Of a DNA stretch of 15,491 bases, positions 14,110 through 15,491 are shown piece by piece (the first letter of the stretch is position 1; every line of letters starts with the position of its first letter). A program made the translations under genes and the position numbers. The notes beneath the pieces are model-generated. The model was not told the origin of the DNA. It saw only the letters and a list, made by a program, of their open reading frames with translations, and ran no database searches. Origin of the DNA: LMEP-6097 sp049314535 (lineage in GTDB: Bacteria; Cyanobacteriota; Vampirovibrionia; LMEP-6097); contig JBMOEX010000053.1 of assembly GCA_049314535.1 (NCBI GenBank), positions 1 to 15,491 on the forward strand, read 5' to 3'.

Positions 14110-15219
14110 ATGGCAAAAGAAAAAAATATCGGAGTTGAACTAAAGGATAAGCAAGCTAAATTGACTGCTTTAGGTGCAGCTCTCGGACAGATAGAAAAGA
14201 GTTTCGGTAAGGGAGCCGTAATGAGATTAGGTGATAAGCCTGCGGTTAATTTAGATGTAATCCCTACAGGTACATTAAGTTTAGATTTAGCTTTGGGCGT
14301 TTTTGGTATACCGAAGGGGCGTATTATAGAAATATATGGTCCAGAGTCTTCTGGTAAAACTACTCTTGCGATGAGCATTTGTGCACAAGCTCAGAAATTG
14401 GGTGGTGTTGCGGCTATCGTTGATGCGGAGCATGCTTTAGATCCAGTTTATGCTAAGGCTCTTGGTGTGAATACTGATGATTTGCTTGTGGCTCAGCCAG
14501 ATACTGGTGAGCAGGCTTTAGAAATTACTGAACAATTGGTGAGATCTTCGGCTGTGGATATAATAGTCATCGATTCTGTTGCGGCTTTAGTTCCTCGTGC
14601 TGAGATCGAAGGCGAAATGGGAGATCAGCTTCCTGGGCTCCAAGCTAGGCTTATGTCTCAGGCTTTACGTAAGCTTACAGCTATCTCTGCGAAAACTAAT
14701 ACTACTGTGATTTTCATTAATCAGTTACGTCATAAAATTGGTGTAATGTATGGTTCGCCTGAAACTACTACTGGTGGGAACTCACTTAAATTCTATTCTA
14801 GTGTGAGATTAGATATTCGTAGAATTGAGAGTTTAAAGAAAGATGGAGAATTCTATGGAAATAGAGTTAGAGTGAAAGTTGTAAAAAATAAAGTAGCTCC
14901 ACCATTTAAGCAGGCTGAGTTTGACATACTGTTTGGTATCGGTATAGATTCTAACGGATGTATCTTTGATACAGCGGTAGATATGAATATCGTTAATAAG
15001 GCTGGTGCTTGGTATAGCTATAAGGATGATAAGCTAGCTCAAGGTAGAGAGAATTCTATAGAATTCTTGAAAGCTAATCCACTATTGTTAAAAGAGATCG
15101 GTGATAGAGTGCAGAACGAGATTAGCCTTATGAGTAAAGAGGTTAAGGCTACTAGATCTTTTGATGATGAAGGTGTTGAGGCTGGAATGCCTGTTGAGGA
15201 TGATGAGCTGTTAGTTTAA
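14110..15219 (+). CDS. recA: Recombinase RecA
   Basis: Forms ATP-dependent filaments on single-stranded DNA, catalyses strand exchange in homologous recombination, and is the usual coprotease for LexA-type repressors. The 369 residues show Walker A GPESSGKTT (77-85), the Walker B strand VDIIVIDSVAAL, loop L1 with EGEMGDQLPGLQARLMSQ, IFINQLRHKIG, and loop L2 with GSPETTTGGNSLKFYSSVRLDIRR. The C-terminus ends in an acidic tail (VEDDELLV), as in most RecA proteins. It is complete, with no intein or frameshift. Upstream is the orphan gene with 138 bp between; downstream two hairpins follow, the second a terminator. It is therefore likely monocistronic. The L1 sequence GDQLPGLQ differs from the proteobacterial GDSHxGL. 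Confidence 0.98.
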   Translation: MAKEKNIGVELKDKQAKLTALGAALGQIEKSFGKGAVMRLGDKPAVNLDVIPTGTLSLDLALGVFGIPKGRIIEIYGPESSGKTTLAMSICAQAQKLGGVAAIVDAEHALDPVYAKALGVNTDDLLVAQPDTGEQALEITEQLVRSSAVDIIVIDSVAALVPRAEIEGEMGDQLPGLQARLMSQALRKLTAISAKTNTTVIFINQLRHKIGVMYGSPETTTGGNSLKFYSSVRLDIRRIESLKKDGEFYGNRVRVKVVKNKVAPPFKQAEFDILFGIGIDSNGCIFDTAVDMNIVNKAGAWYSYKDDKLAQGRENSIEFLKANPLLLKEIGDRVQNEISLMSKEVKATRSFDDEGVEAGMPVEDDELLV

Positions 15220-15268
15220 TTTTTTCTTAGCTTACTAACTTCTACTATTACCTTATTGGATTTAATAA

Positions 15269-15326
15269 ACAATGGGCTGCTCGCAAACGAAAGTGCAGAA
15301 ATTGAAAATTGCGATCAGCCTATTGT
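15269..15326 (+). other. Stem-loop in the recA 3' region
   Basis: Bases 15269-15279 (ACAATGGGCTG) pair with 15316-15326 (CAGCCTATTGT) over 11 bp with one G-T wobble. After a C/T mismatch the pairing resumes as TCGC (15281-15284) with GCGA (15311-15314). The 26-nt apical loop is A-rich. Together with the terminator just downstream this looks like a structured 3' UTR or a small RNA of about 115 nt. It matches no RNA family I know. Confidence 0.5.
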
Positions 15327-15338
15327 AGAAAACGATTA

Positions 15339-15384
15339 TGGGGTCTATGCTTCTAGCTTCAAAGTATAGACCCCACATTTTTTT
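15339..15384 (+). terminator. Rho-independent terminator after recA
   Basis: TGGGGTCTATGCTT (15339-15352) pairs with AAGTATAGACCCCA (15362-15375), with one G-T wobble and a 9-nt loop. Seven T residues follow (15378-15384) after CA. This is the clearest intrinsic terminator in the window and would end the recA transcript. Confidence 0.88.
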
Positions 15385-15405
15385 GAATTGCTAAAGCATC
15401 GAAAA

Positions 15406-15432
15406 TTGACTTAGAGAGGATTCTGTTTTAAT
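15406..15432 (+). promoter_or_regulatory. Promoter candidate for the next gene
   Basis: TTGACT (15406-15411) is followed by TTTAAT (15427-15432) after a rather short 15-nt spacer, or by TAATTT after 17 nt. It lies between the recA terminator and a possible start codon at 15456. Confidence 0.35.
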
Positions 15433-15455
15433 TTTTATTAAACTTAGAAAAATAA

Positions 15456-15491
15456 ATGAACAAGAAAAACTTGAACGAATTCGTGATATAT
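15456..15491 (+). CDS. Possible start of a further gene, cut by the window
   Basis: ATG at 15456, directly after an in-frame TAA, opens a frame reading MNKKNLNEFVIY to the window end. No Shine-Dalgarno is seen. The only support is position after a terminator and promoter candidate; twelve codons are too few to assign a function. Confidence 0.25.
   Translation, partial: MNKKNLNEFVIY

Noticed and set aside
13482..14378. Minus-strand frames inside the orphan gene and recA (13482-13727 and 14082-14378)
   Set aside because: They are shadows of strongly supported plus-strand genes.
15269..15384. 6S RNA, SRP RNA or a riboswitch
   Set aside because: The conserved SRP apical loop and the long bulged 6S stem are absent, and no riboswitch core motif was recognised.
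1..15491. CRISPR array, tRNA, rRNA, transposase or integrase
   Set aside because: I saw no regularly spaced repeats, cloverleaf candidates or matching proteins anywhere in the window.

Overview
This AT-rich window (every gene uses A/T-rich codons) carries eleven complete or near-complete protein genes of a Gram-negative-type bacterium. LptB (lipopolysaccharide export ATPase) implies an outer membrane. The chromosome-organising complex is SMC-ScpA-ScpB rather than MukBEF. The ScpA N-terminus (GEIDPWDV) and the SMC N-terminus and hinge read most like cyanobacterial-type proteins. No photosynthesis gene is seen, so my tentative guess is a non-photosynthetic relative of Cyanobacteria (Vampirovibrionia/Melainabacteria-like). 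That is an inference from a few motifs, not a database result.

Layout. (1) 1-1397: a leftward promoter, a 51-bp second copy of the 3' end of lptB, a perfect 24-bp inverted repeat, and an AAA_14/DUF4143 ATPase gene whose stop overlaps the real end of lptB. This looks like a one-gene insertion at the lptB 3' end. (2) 1347-2400, leftward: rpsU (ribosomal protein bS21) then lptB, in the same reading frame and separated by one stop codon and a 15-nt gap. (3) 2511-6100, rightward: acnA (aconitase A) and a tightly linked gene for an exported protein of unknown function. (4) 6158-11029, leftward: the overlapping operon smc-scpA-scpB. (5) 11252-15219, rightward: a fused NAD(P)HX epimerase/dehydratase (nnr), an orphan gene for a 339-residue protein, and recA. 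(6) 15220-15491: two RNA hairpins, the second a clear intrinsic terminator, then a promoter candidate and the possible first codons of another gene.

Three themes stand out. First, lptB, scpA and nnr all have homologous N-terminal sequence extending beyond the first ATG/GTG/TTG. In each the only sensible start is a near-cognate codon (ATA, ATT, CTG) 7-8 nt after a Shine-Dalgarno sequence, so the usual gene-finder starts would be wrong. Second, the imperfect direct repeats around the DUF4143 ATPase place this gene in an insertion scar. Third, genome maintenance (SMC-ScpAB, RecA), metabolite repair (Nnr) and the aconitase step are ordinary housekeeping functions. The accessory candidates are the DUF4143 cassette, the exported protein and the 12952-13971 orphan. 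There is no CRISPR array, tRNA, rRNA, transposase or integrase in the window.
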